A DNA stretch of 51,015 bases from Fragilariopsis cylindrus CCMP1102 (GCA_900095095.1 FMBT01000154.1:1-51015); one strand, 5' to 3'. Positions 11,301 to 22,662 are shown, counted from the stretch's first letter. Translations and numbers: made by a program. Notes: generated from the sequence alone by a model not told the origin.

Positions 11301-11476
11301 TGGAGCAGAAGGAAGCAACACGGGATGCCCTGAGAGACCTCGTGCTACCGCTGTGGAAGAGTGGGGGGTTGGAAAAGCCAGAAGTGATGAAGGTTTTGAG
11401 ATTAGAAGAGGCAGGGGAAGCGCATCGAATGTTGGAAAAGGGGGTGGTGGTTGGCAAAGTTGTGCTCAAGCCTTGA
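8400..11476 (+). CDS. D-amino-acid dehydrogenase-like FAD oxidoreductase fused to PIG3-type quinone oxidoreductase
   Basis: The N terminus (first ATG at 8400) is Arg/Ser-rich without acids for over 50 residues, like a mitochondrial presequence. The FAD-binding motif GGGFVG lies at about residues 72-77. The DadA signature follows: FPEAWSL, GWIATPMAG, LRVAGKVELG, MGFRPTMPDALPVIG and YAFGHHHVGWTLG. This family oxidises D-amino acids and passes electrons to quinones. From 9773 onward one unbroken frame runs through the end of this domain, a Ser/Asn-rich linker and a complete zeta-crystallin/PIG3-like NAD(P)H:quinone oxidoreductase: GLEVSGIVAQVGDDV, LLYGGGYAQY, EQGAAIPE, the nucleotide motif GGTGGIG, and GKVVLKP at the end. 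Frames change near 9127-9130 (T4), at 9349-9353 (G5, one base too many) and at 9830-9834 (G5, one too few). A short intron at about 9057-9145 is an alternative to the first shift. The linker contains QQRDFSSSSYS, resembling a presequence cleavage site, with an in-frame ATG at 10220. Confidence 0.8.
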
Positions 11477-12417
11477 ATAACACCTCACGTCGTCAACACA
11501 AAGCAATGCAACAAGAATAGGAGTACAACAATGTCCCCCTCGACTTAGTCTTGATACAAAGAATGATTGAACATTCAGAAGCGGAGTGAGATTCCATCGG
11601 GTTCTACCTTTTTCCAAAAGTGACCAAAGCATTCTCCCAACTCGTAAGTCCGTCGCGACGACGATACGACAACAATGATAAAACTTGCCATGATCCTCGC
11701 TTGCGATAGTATCTGGATTGAGTTTGAGAAATCGAACAGTATATCATCGCCCGAACAAAATTGAAAACAGATTAATGAATTGACCCACAAGAGAATTAGC
11801 TATATATATGTATATGTATGTTTTCAAATTCCGGTTTCGGTATTTGTACAATAACAAGGAGACCATTTGGAAATTGATATACCATATGTACGTACTTGTT
11901 GGCATTATATAACATAGAATCGTAGTTGATAAGCTCTCCCTTTCTCTTTATGACGGTAAATTGTCCGAAGCCCATTTGAAGTTACGATTCTTAAAGAATT
12001 AAAATATATATGATTGTCGTAGTCTTCACATGCAAGTATACATGCAAATTATGGAGAGATTTACCTTAACTTTTGTGTACCATACCCATTAAGTGTAACG
12101 AAGAATTGATTAAGGACTAGATTTTTGAATGAGTTGTCGCAAAGTTATAGAAAATTTTTAACAGCTAAGTTTAAGTTAGTTGCATGTTAGCACGTACAAT
12201 CAGGAGTAGGTAATATAATCAATCAAATCAGTGCCAGAATCCAAATATTCAAAAATCATACAGCATTTTCAAAAAAGAATAACAGGAGATACCGAGCTTT
12301 AAACTAATGTCTAAAGTTATTATGAGATCTATCTTAGCTTTCACTCAACCGGGTAGTTATTCCTATTACACCTGTTTTATCTATTGGGTTAGCGATCTAT
12401 CTAATCAAGTGATTAAT
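11477..12417. other. Intergenic region, nothing recognised
   Basis: AT-rich spacer between the 3' end of the fusion gene and the 3' end of a transposon-derived pseudogene on the other strand. No conserved frame, RNA gene or notable repeat is visible. Confidence 0.5.
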
Positions 12418-13893
12418 CTATGACTGGGAATGGCTCGTCTGGTTGCAACTGTCATACTGGGCTGTAGTCTTTAATGTACTGGCTAGTAATGGACTAATGG
12501 TCTTAGTCCTGGCTGCTAGTGATTCCAGTATCTTATCAACTAGATGAGCCTGAGCTGCAGACATCAGTTCCCTCCCTGATGCAATTGTAAGTTCCCTTTT
12601 TTTGACTCCATTAATCCCATCAGCAAATCCTTTACCATGACCAGGAGCTGATATAAACCTGTCAATTGTAATCTTGTATTTATAAGCAAGGGCTGACAAA
12701 AAATAGTAAGCTGTAGCACAACTATACTGTGAAGGTGCTCCATCACTAGTGCACATAATGACACCATCTTTTTTCAGAATGTGTTCCTTCATCAAGAACA
12801 CAATCAATCTCTCCATATGATCATCCACCACAGCAGAGTGTTGTTGTTTCCCATCAGACAAATAAGTATGGAATTCCATTGTCTTCACTGACTGACCTGC
12901 TAGAAAAAAATCGACTGCCACTCCCTCTTGAGATACTGTCCTCCCCCCGCCAAGATGTTCTAGCTGGGCTTCCTTGTTGAATCTTAATGTCAGTCTCTCA
13001 GCAAAGTCTCTTTGAATCCAGACCTCCCCTGTAGTGATGTTTCTTCTATCTTTTCCAGTGTGATTCTTGCTCAAAATGATATAAAGAATTTTGTGCATTC
13101 TATATTTCTGAAGACAAGGTAGATAATAATTTTCAAAAAAGGTAGGGATGGATACATTCAATAGCACCAGCTATGTCTTCTTTGTGAGCTTCCCTTTAGA
13201 CTCCCCTGACTGTCTAGTTGAACAGGTTGGGCATTCAGTTTGACCAGAAGATAGAGCCAAATGCATTCCACAACTAGTCACCTGCTCCTAAGTATGGAAA
13301 GAAATCAGGAGATCATCTTGAGTTAGAGTTGTTTCTTTGATTGGTGGTTCGAATTTTGGACACCTCTTGCAGACTCCATAAGCACAATCAATATAAATAA
13401 GATTAACTAAATCTGGACCTTCATTGTCTATAGGTTGACACTGGACTCTTCTGACAGTATCCTTTGGTCTTGGGTTATTTCGAATTTTGATTTTGTACCT
13501 AACAAGTTCGGCATTTAGAAGAGACCATGGAGCTGTACCAACCTGCAGCAGATCTCTTCTATGTTGCATGTAATTCATCAACAATTTCTTTCTTGTATTG
13601 ATTATAGTCACTCTGGTAGTATTGAATCTTGAGACAGTCAATACATCCACACATCACTTTATATCTGCTGGACATGGCTCTTAATTCCTTTGGAAGAATT
13701 TGTCTTAGCTTGGTGTCAGACACCAAAACTTTTCCATTGGAGTCTCTAGCTTCTACCAAATTGTTGACCAGATCATTATGAAGAACCCTGATTTGAGATT
13801 AAAATCTGTAACAATAATTTTGGTACCTTGATCAGCAAGCCTTCTTGATTCTTCACTGTAGCCATATCATTTGCTATTGGAGATTCCACAACA
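12418..13893 (-). pseudogene. Transposon-derived gene remnant (DDE/RNase H-like fold suspected)
   Basis: Reading down from 13893, successive frames give SPIANDMATVK, then SDTKLRQILPKELRAMS and RYKVMCGCIDC (13759-13559), then an Arg/Lys-rich stretch ending in CAYGVCKRCPKF (13650-13288), then EVWIQRDFAERLTL, SDGAPSQYSCATAYYF and SAPGHGKGFADGING (13167-12418). I recall this order of Cys pairs, an aromatic/acidic core and a DGxxxQY...GHGK motif as a highly repeated transposon-like family in pennate diatom genomes. The DGxxxQ and GHGK motifs suggest a DDE or RNase H-like nuclease, but that is inference. The gene is split over at least four frames and lacks a single start. Some breaks may be consensus errors like those in nearby host genes, so the degree of decay is uncertain. 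Confidence 0.55.
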
Positions 13894-13897
13894 AGTG

Positions 13898-13956
13898 AAT
13901 AAACAATTTTTATGTGCGAATATTGTGATCGGCGAAGAAAAAGATGAAGGTAAAAG
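13898..13956 (+). repeat. Dispersed repeat, copy 2
   Basis: Second copy of the repeat at 8223-8300, lacking its 19-base middle segment. It begins within a few bases of the upstream end of the transposon-derived frame and lies about 175 bases before the start of the ARM-like gene. Confidence 0.85.
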
Positions 13957-14046
13957 TCCGTCGAAGCAAGAACGAAAGAAAACATCAACTGACATGAACA
14001 CAAAAACAAGACAATCAAAATAAAACTCAATACAACTCAAAAGCTA

Positions 14047-14070
14047 AGAGAGAGAGAGAGAGAGAGAGAA
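14047..14070. repeat. (AG)n microsatellite
   Basis: About eleven AG dinucleotides in the leader of the ARM-like gene, 60 bases upstream of its start codon. Confidence 0.9.
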
Positions 14071-14130
14071 GGAGAAACGACGGCAACAAAACACCTTGAG
14101 ATATACCCACGGTCGTGTTCCGCATCAAAA

Positions 14131-15837
14131 ATGGGTTCGCAATGGTCTAAAAATTCCTCATCGTTGAATGCGGATGATGTATCAAAACCGACATCAATAT
14201 CGACATCAAAGCCAAAGACAACAAATCAACCAACGCCATTGTCGTTATCGTTTTCATCGCCATCGCTGTTGTCGTCCTCTAACTCTCGAAAGCGCAGACG
14301 CAACGACAACAACGATGATGATAATGATGATGATGATGATGAAGAGGAAGACAATGATAATGATAATGATAATGATAATGATGAAAGCGATATTAGTGGA
14401 CGAGAGGAAACAGCAGAAAAAGACAAGGAATCGTCATCACATGCACAGCGACGGCCAAGAAAAAGACGTCGAGCTACTCCGTCCTTCGGGATTACAGATA
14501 CGTTCCTTTTATGGTTTACAAAATTCGCTTTATTGGTGATAGAATCAATTGGTCGATTGGATTCATTATACCATGTCAACCGTCCGGAGGTAGAGAAGAA
14601 GGAAACAATGGATTTCTTAATGAGGATGTTACAATACTTTCAATTACGAGACATCGATGTATTACGACGGGGATGGGGTGCAATATCTTTGCTAACGACC
14701 GACGCTAATACTATTCGACTAGGTCAACAACAACGACCCATTCGAGAATCATCAAATCTCGAAGAAGATATATCACTTATAACAATTGTCATGAGAAGTC
14801 ACTCAAAATGTGAAGAAATCCAATATTTGGGCTTCCGTGCAATGGAATATCTGGTCATGAGCGTCCATCACGATGATGACAACGACGATAACAGCAGCAA
14901 CAGCAACAGTAATAATACCGAAATTGACTGGGGAACATTAGTAAAAGGAGGTGCTATATCTGCCTTCGTTGATATCCTTAGAAATTTTCAAAATCGAAAA
15001 GACATGACAACATCCTGCTTTATGTTTTTATTCATGCTGATCAAAGAAGGGGAAGACGTCAATGCACGACGAATATTCATTGAACTCGGAGGGATACCTC
15101 TAATATTGCAATCTATCATTCGCTACGTCGATAAGACAGACTTAACACATACAGGATGCGCGCTCATTCATTACCTAAGTACCTTTGAAACGTCAAGGGA
15201 CGATCTTATTAATCACAACGTAATCGATTGTCTGGTAGTCGTTTTGGATAATCACACCAGCAATAACAATACTGAAATAATTAATATGTGTCTCGTATCG
15301 TTGAGACAAATTTCAGTTGATAACGATTTACCAGCGGGACAGCATCAGCATGAATTCATTCCCATCCTAATCCAATTAATGAAGTATTATCCCGACGATG
15401 AAGGGGTGCAATTTTATTCCTCAATTCTTATCCGTACCGCCGGTCGTACAGAAACAATTCATCATCAATTGGTTGTACCCACGATCGTGGCCGCAATGAG
15501 AAGATTCCCAGATCATGATGGGATTGTTTTCTTTGGAAGTTTATTATTTTGGAAAATAATATCGAATGATAATACTAATACCAACGAGGCATTAACATTT
15601 ATATCCTCCGAGGGGGGTATAGAGTCTGTAATAGCAGCAACAATCTCAAATAACGGTAACCTTGTTGGGTTAGCCACCGTTGCTCATGCAATTCTAATAC
15701 ACGCTTGGGAAATCCGACCACCTGAACAAGAACCAGCTGTCGTGGCGTTTGGTGGGAGTAGAGAAATCATCTCACTGATTACAAAATTCAATCAACGGAA
15801 TGCTGCTAACAATGTTCCATTGCATATAGCGATATGA
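14131..15837 (+). CDS. ARM/HEAT-like repeat protein with possible N-myristoylation signal
   Basis: An intact 568-codon frame. It starts MGSQWSKN, a good N-myristoylation consensus (Gly2, Ser6), which would tether the protein to membranes once Met is removed. Residues 15-115 are low complexity: Ser/Thr-rich, an Asp/Asn run, then a basic RRPRKRRR cluster that may be a nuclear localisation or polybasic membrane signal. From about residue 125 to the end the sequence is alpha-helical with a regular pattern. Examples are GAISAFVDILRNFQNR, ARRIFIELGGIPLILQ, HNVIDCLVVVLDNH and LVGLATVAHAILIHAW. The repeated Gly-Gly followed by hydrophobic pairs is typical of armadillo units. Such proteins act as scaffolds. 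Diatoms have many lineage-specific ones of unknown role. A stretch of Asn/Ser between repeats (near residue 255) looks like an insertion in a loop. Confidence 0.75.
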   Translation: MGSQWSKNSSSLNADDVSKPTSISTSKPKTTNQPTPLSLSFSSPSLLSSSNSRKRRRNDNNDDDNDDDDDEEEDNDNDNDNDNDESDISGREETAEKDKESSSHAQRRPRKRRRATPSFGITDTFLLWFTKFALLVIESIGRLDSLYHVNRPEVEKKETMDFLMRMLQYFQLRDIDVLRRGWGAISLLTTDANTIRLGQQQRPIRESSNLEEDISLITIVMRSHSKCEEIQYLGFRAMEYLVMSVHHDDDNDDNSSNSNSNNTEIDWGTLVKGGAISAFVDILRNFQNRKDMTTSCFMFLFMLIKEGEDVNARRIFIELGGIPLILQSIIRYVDKTDLTHTGCALIHYLSTFETSRDDLINHNVIDCLVVVLDNHTSNNNTEIINMCLVSLRQISVDNDLPAGQHQHEFIPILIQLMKYYPDDEGVQFYSSILIRTAGRTETIHHQLVVPTIVAAMRRFPDHDGIVFFGSLLFWKIISNDNTNTNEALTFISSEGGIESVIAATISNNGNLVGLATVAHAILIHAWEIRPPEQEPAVVAFGGSREIISLITKFNQRNAANNVPLHIAI

Positions 15838-16170
15838 CTTCGAGAAGCAAAATACAACTTATTAGAATTATTTTATGATGAAAATTTAGAACTGAATATC
15901 GTTAGATACTTGACCTATATTAGTAACGACTGTGATTATCACAATTATTATTATTATTACCATATAATATCATCACATTGTTTGTGAGTAATCCCCATTA
16001 TTACCATCAAATTGTTTGCGAGTAATGCCTATTACTTCAAATATCAAAAGAAATTTCCAATCTGTTAACGTATACTTATTATACATATATATATATATAT
16101 ATATATCATATCTTCACATTGATAAATATTTACTATATCCCACTTTCCCATCGTCTATTCTGTGAAGTTG
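15838..16170. other. Convergent 3' intergenic region with (TA)n
   Basis: Short AT-rich spacer between two convergent genes. It includes a TA dinucleotide run at 16085-16106 and an imperfect repeat containing ATTGTTTG near 15977 and 16011. No gene. Confidence 0.6.
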
Positions 16171-16959
16171 TCAACCATCAGTAGAAAATACAGTTTCCTT
16201 GGTAAACTTTTCCACCCCCAAAAAGCTCGGTTTCTCGGCTTTTCTCATCGCGATTGATAACAACTTATTATCATTCTCCCCCCCCCCCCCACTACTTTTA
16301 GTAACAGATGAAACAATAGTTTCCACTAATTCTCCATATGATCTTTGAAATGATGGATGATGAAAGCAATCCGTACCGGTACCACTTGTTAGTCGCACGA
16401 ATCCCCACCGATGAAGTTTACGAACAAAGCTCCCATACTTTGACGCCTTCAAGGTCTTGTCAAGGATATCATTACAAAAGATATCCCAATTTACAATAAC
16501 AAATGAATTTCCATCTGGGAGCCATTCAAATGCATCTTCGCGATTGGAATGACCTGCCATAGCATCCCATAACTGTTTCGGGAACGACTTTTTAGTCTTT
16601 GGTGCCCTTTGACGTCTTTTCTTATTGGCTGCTTCATTACTACCATGTTGTTGGACATTTTCAAATGACAACAATCTCGTATCGTTATGAGTTCCCTTTG
16701 TTGCTGTTGATAAATTATTACTATTACTATTACTATTACTATTATCAACCGTTCCGATTTCCTTCTGTTGCGAATTATCACGATTGAAGTTATTGTTGCT
16801 GACGAATTTTGTGACAGCTTCTGTCGTATTCTGCTGATAGTTTTGGTGACGCTGATGATGATGATGAGAATTTAGCGCACCATCACTATTATTTCCAATG
16901 AAAGGTTGATGTTGCTTCTGCTTCTGCTGTTGCTTCTGCTTCTGCTTCTGCTTCTGCTT

Positions 16960-17055
<96 letters not shown>

Positions 17056-17770
17056 AATCTGTGATTGGAAACCTGGTATCATCCCCATGCTTTGTAAAAT
17101 ATTGACTTGAGGAGATAATAATATAGAAGCTGTTGCTGGTGTTAGAGTACCGTGCGCATTTGTGATGTTTTGCTGTTGATATTGTTGACCTAGAACAGTA
17201 TTGTCATGAGAAGTATTCCCCTGATTAGTATTGCCTCCAGCAGCAGCAGCAGCAGCAGTAGTCGTCGTCGACGTAAATGCACCTGCTGTCAACGCGAGGG
17301 TGACCGGATCAAAAATTCCATCGAATAGCTGACCAAAACCACTGCCGGTGAGAATTTTTTCTGATTGCTGTTGAAGCTTGTGTAGTTGAATGATCTGACA
17401 TGTATTTGCTGTTGCTGATGTTGTTGTTGCTGTTGACGTAAAAGCTCTTGCTGGTATTCCTGAGGTTGACTATGATAGTGTTGTTGTTGTTGTTGTTGTT
17501 CAATGTTTTGGAATTCGGAAATGTCTGAGTTGAGATGACAAGACAAAGAAAGAACAGTACGTAGACGATGACGTAATATGTTGTTAGTATTAGGAATGAC
17601 AGCACATCATTGTTAATATTTATTTTATATGCTTCGTGTATTGTGGTGTCGTTTTACTTACTGACGTTTGGATTGTTCAGAGTTCTGATATTCGTTCCTA
17701 TTCCACCATCGTTATTTTTGTCAACTCCGACGTTGTTGTTGTACCTGGTACTCATTAGACCATTATCCAT
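16171..17770 (-). CDS. Heat shock factor (HSF)-type transcription factor, polyglutamine-rich, one intron
   Basis: The start ATG is at 17768-17770 (MDNGLMSTRY). Exon 1 ends at 17662 before the donor GTAAGT. The intron 17525-17661 ends in a pyrimidine tract and CAG, and the frame continues as ISEFQNIEQQQ. A frame change near 17400-17408, curable by one A, leads to QIIQLHKLQQQSEKILTG and FDGIFDPVTLALTAG. A long CAG/CAA-encoded Gln tract (about 16965-17055) precedes the HSF DNA-binding domain: FPKQLWDAMAG, FEWLPDGNSFVIVNW, LKASKYGSFVRKLHRWGF and FHHPSFQR. This is the wing-turn-helix fold that binds nGAAn arrays. HSFs are the most expanded transcription factor family in diatoms, and many act outside heat response. 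A coiled-coil trimerisation region is not evident after the domain. A run of 13 G on the coding strand (16278-16290) sits in frame just downstream, so the last 35 residues depend on its exact length. Confidence 0.85.
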
Positions 17771-18950
17771 CGCGGTACAGATATTTAAGCTCAAAAATGA
17801 TGCAATGGTGAAGGCAATATTCGATATCGACACATCGACACATCGACAAGCAACTGTTTGTGGTCAAGGTTGTATGATGGTAATATTATAGTAGGTGCGT
17901 TTTGAAAAGCAGAAGATATAAACGGCGACGAATTTTCACGAAGTTTAGTTTCGCCTAAATCTGCCCACAAAATGCGCGTCAAATCAAACATACTCAAATC
18001 AACACAATCCTTGATTATTGTTCGAAGATACTAGAAGTATTGTAGCCAATTAGTAGTTACGAGAAAGAGACATTAAACCGGAAGCACAGAAAGCAATACA
18101 ATAGTCTTGACAACGCACTATCAATATTAGGAAATGCGAGAGGATGTTTCTCTTTACCAAGGAACACAAACTGTTATCAGCAAGTCTGCCCTGCAGCAAA
18201 AATGGAACAACAACCACCGAAGTACTTCCATTATATGTATATATAATCCTAGGTCCTATGTGTGTTTGTGCCTGTCTGTCATTCAGTTTGATATTCTTCC
18301 TGGTAGGTTCCCAAAGGATCCAAATTTATAATATAATTGCAAAAGTTACTGTTTCTCCTATTGCGCACCTCTCTTTGCACCTACAACACGACAAACGTAC
18401 AATAACCCATTTTTGCTAAGGTTTTAGCACCATTAAGAGCTCGATATCATCCTAGACCACCCATACCTCTTAATTCCTTCCATTGTGTAGCTGTAAGCGA
18501 TATGGTTGGTGTTGTAAATTTTCATGCTCTCCATGGTGCTAAACCCTTAGCAAAATCATCCATCAAACCACAAACACACGGCACACCCATGCAGTAAACA
18601 ATAAAAATTCTTCCGTTGTGCAACTGTTATTGATGTATGACAAACCAGTACTGGACGGCATATTGTATCCGATCCCTTATTACATAGGGATTTGAACTAC
18701 TACCCACTACTCGGATTGTTCAAAATGAATTACTGCATTCACTAAATTTAACACTAATAGACACTTTTCTGTACTATTAATTTAGCTATAATTATTTGTT
18801 TACTAGATTTTTAAGCACAATTCCAGCTGGAATTAATTGAAAACGCGCACCTCAAGTTATATCACTTAAATACCCTCAGTACTGAAACTACGTAGATTTC
18901 TACGTGAATCTCTGAACCAACCCTCTAAAAGAGACTGTTGACGATGATAA
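17771..18950. other. Intergenic region between HSF gene and retroelement
   Basis: Includes the HSF promoter side and the undetermined left flank of the retroelement. Apart from the inverted repeat at 18412-18554, nothing is recognised. Frames at 17791-17997 and 18134-18419 show no family features. Confidence 0.5.
18412..18554. repeat. Imperfect inverted repeat with 29-base arms
   Basis: Bases 18412-18440 are complementary to 18526-18554 at 26 of 29 positions. The loop is 85 bases, and its ends show further partial complementarity (CCACCCATACC against GGTATGG-like bases). The segment could be a foldback element, a MITE remnant or a hairpin RNA. It lies about 600 bases before the first retroelement frame. 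Confidence 0.75.
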
Positions 18951-19053
18951 CTAAGCCATTATTAATCCGTCAAGGATGGAGCCACAACAATGGAGAAGAC
19001 ATGTATGACAACGTATCAATAGGGTCTACAATGGAAGCAAGAAGTGGGGACAA

Positions 19054-21919
19054 TTGGACCAAAAATCGATGAAATTGAAGGAAAACAGTGAAAATGGAAT
19101 TATAGGCATTAGCGACAATGGTAAAATACCTGACACCGATGAACAAGGATGGACAAAGATCAATGCAAGCGGAGGACGTAAACCCAAAACAACAACCATG
19201 GAAAGGCCAATCATTGACTCAATCATAACAACCATCAACGTAGCAACAAAGACAGTGAAGAATGGAGAAATGGAAGTACGAATCGAATCACCTGTACGTA
19301 GCAACAGATGTATCATACCAGACGACGCATCATACAATATGACAAAGCAACTAATGAAACAAGTACCAACAACAGAAGAAGATGAAGATGAAGATGAAGA
19401 TGAAGATGAAGATGAAGATGAAGATGAAGACGAAGAAGATGAAGAAACGAAGAAAGGATGGACGTAAACAGCAATAAAACACCAAAAAGAATGAAAACAA
19501 CAGATGTACAGTACGACCACCGATGGAATTGAATGTGAATTAACAGACGCAGTGAACAACGTCTAACACCACCACGAATTGAAGAGAAGAAGCAAGAAGA
19601 CGACAAAGAAGATAAAGAAGAAGAGAAGAAAGAAAAACATAACATTAAAAAGAATAAAAATATTACAAACACACCAACAAGTGAAGAAAAAGAACTAGGA
19701 AAAGAAAGAATAGTAACAATGGCAAATGAACAAGCAGGAGATAATGAAAACAGAAGATTAGCAACGGAACGTGCGACAGATGATCAAATGCAGGAAGATG
19801 GAAATGATACAGAAAATACCACCGGAAGTGAAGGAAATAATGGAAATAATCCAAGTGAAAAGTGGCAAATAATGGAAACAACGACAACAACAACAACAAC
19901 AACAACAGCAACAGCAATAATAACAACAACAGAAAGAGAGGAGGACGTGCAACAGTATCCATAGTAGAACCAACAGACATGGCAACATATACTTTTACAA
20001 TTGCATGGAGCCAGAAATAAAGCAGGCAAAGATGGAAAAATTATTATAAAGAATGTACTAGAGAAATGAACACAGAGAACCAACAATTATATTCCACCCA
20101 ACAAATTCAACTACATCACCAGTACCAAGAGACATAATAATATAAACAATGATTTCCCCAAAACACCAGAAAATTTGACGACTTCTTTGACCAAATGAGA
20201 AATAGGGACAATACAAATCAACAAACATTATGAAAGTATCAATGCCTCACAATGAAAAAGACTACAAAAAAACTACATAATATTTATACCATAATCAACT
20301 GTACATGAACAGCCTTCATTAATGACAACACACTGGAACAGTTGGATTTGTTGAAAAAGGACATAGCAGATTAGTATTCAGACCAGCAATGGAAAAGAAA
20401 ATCAAAATGGAATTAAAGAATTATGAATGGAGATCAACTACACCCAACAAGTAGCACAAATAAAGAACCTGTCAAGTGAGTTAGAGTGGAATGCCACCGA
20501 GGAACAGTAAGAGGAGGAGCATATACCAACCAATCTGTATGCGAAGGAATAGTACTAAAGACGACAAAAACACAAGCAAAACTGGTGATGGAACTACTGG
20601 CAATGCTACCGGATAACCTCCTCGGAGAGCACTATAGAATCTGCCCCAAAAGTGTAAATCAACACCTTGGATTGAATTATATGGACAAATAGTAGCTGAT
20701 ACAGCCAACTTCCAACACAAACTCCAACCGATCACTATACTAAACTGCCACCCCAGTGTATTGACGATATGTATGGCAATGTCAAGGTAGTGAATTCTAC
20801 ACAGGTGAAAGTAAAACAATTTATACTAGGAAACTGTGGAGCTATATCAATTGAAGAGACAAATGAAACTGCAACAAAAGGGAAATATATAGTAATAGTA
20901 CCAGCAAATAAAGTAGATTCAGCAAGAAAACAATTGGGAAAATGTTTCAGGAGTTTCAAGAAAGTAGTGACAGACCAGCAGCATTGGAATGCATCAAAGC
21001 ATATGAAAACTACCCATTAGTGAATGATACTGTAACAATCAGCGGACATGCAGAAAACCTAGCCCAAAAGATCAAAGAAAGATACAGAAATAAACCCAAA
21101 ACACCAATTAGAAATACGCAGAGTTCACAGTACTCATACCATGGAAGCGTCTCAATGGAAGAACAAAATGCACTCAGCAGCAGCAGTACCTAGGAGTATC
21201 ATTAAGAAAGGAAGGCATAACATCAATCTAGCACTACCACTACAACAATGGCCTTCTCCACCAGCAGTACACCAAGCAGCAACACAACAACAAATCAAGC
21301 AGAAATAGGAACAGTTATGTCAAATCTTTCACCGGATGATTCAGCAAAAACAATGATGACAAATGTATCAAAGATGGTAGAATCATTAGGGACTGTAGTA
21401 ACTACAATGGCAAAAGAAACAGCAAACACAAATGAAACGATGAAACAAATGATGATACAACAAGCAACAACAATGAACAACCTTATGATGATAATGACAA
21501 GGAATGAAGACAGACGACAGGGAACACCAATAAGTATAAGTGAAATACAACCAGTAATAGATTTACAACAAGGATCTACTCCAGCGAGCACGTTAACAAA
21601 CAGCCAATACAGTCTATCACAAGAACAATCACCAAGCTCCAACAAACGACCAAAACATGGACTAGACGATGATGAAACAACAGCATTATCAACAATAGAA
21701 AATGGTACAACAGAAGACATGATAGAAGAACAAATAGAAGCGACTATAAATGAACAATCAAATGATGTAACAATGGGAGATAATGAACAAACAACAGTTG
21801 AAACAACAAACACAGCAAACGTTCCAGGAGATTTCAGCCAATTTAATAATAATAATAATAATAAACAACCAACAACAAATACATCTGCAAAGACAGATAT
21901 GATCCCACCAAATGAATAG
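19054..21919 (+). pseudogene. Retroelement ORF1-like region
   Basis: Four or more frames make up this part. The first (19054-19467) is hydrophilic, starts near DEQGWTKINASG and ends in a Glu/Asp tract encoded by a GATGAA repeat at about 19379-19430. Frames at 20486-21193 contain PDNLLGEHYRI, GKYIVIVPANKVDSA and KAYENYPLVNDTVTISGHAE. The last two overlap in different frames near 20942-21020, showing a frameshift inside a conserved block. The frame 21248-21919 is Thr/Asn/Gln-rich with a coiled-coil-like middle (SKMVESLGTVVTTMAKE). ORF1 products of LINEs usually bind RNA, but no zinc knuckle or RRM is visible here, so the function is inferred from position only. Confidence 0.5.
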
Positions 21920-22631
21920 AGGCGATGATGATGATGAGACCAATGAGGAGAAGAAAATAGTAGCATCAAGAAAACAATTTAAAGAACACAAAATAATGAA
22001 TCAAATATACCAGAGTTAATTAGTAGATATGGTGCTGTTGAATCATCAGATGATGATAGCATGAAGAAGACACTCCCACGACGACGACTACCGATTGAAA
22101 AAGACTGGAAAAATTAAAAGAAGCGATAGAAAGAATAAGTAGTGACAAAGAGGAAATAGAAGCCAGGACTGCAGAAGGAATAGAGAAGATAGTGATAGTG
22201 AGAGTGATAATGAAGAGAAGATGATACATACAATGCCAGGATTACAGGACAGAACAGAGAGGACAGTGATAGTGAGGATGACGAGGAAGATGAAATGAAA
22301 AGAAAAACCAAATATAGGACTAAATACAGGAAGAAATAAGAATAAGACTAAATTAGTGCGAATAGGAAAAATAAGAAAAACACTAAATCAGTACGAAATA
22401 GTGAATTAAGGACTAAATTATCGCGAATTGAAAAAATCTAGTACTATCAACGATGAGGTTGCAACCACTGTATCAATGGAAACAACAACAACAAGAGCAT
22501 AGGAGATAGCAGTGACTACGGAACTGAAATCAACAGTGAAGAAGACCTATTCTTTGAGCCAAGCGACGACGAAGGTGAAGAAGAAGATAGTGTACAGAAT
22601 AATAATAATTATAACAATGAAAATGAAGCAG

Positions 22632-22662
<31 letters not shown>

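Noticed and set aside
19026..19559. Minus-strand Ser/Leu-rich frames over the retroelement
   Set aside because: They are the complement of the GATGAA repeat and A-rich coding; no protein features of their own.
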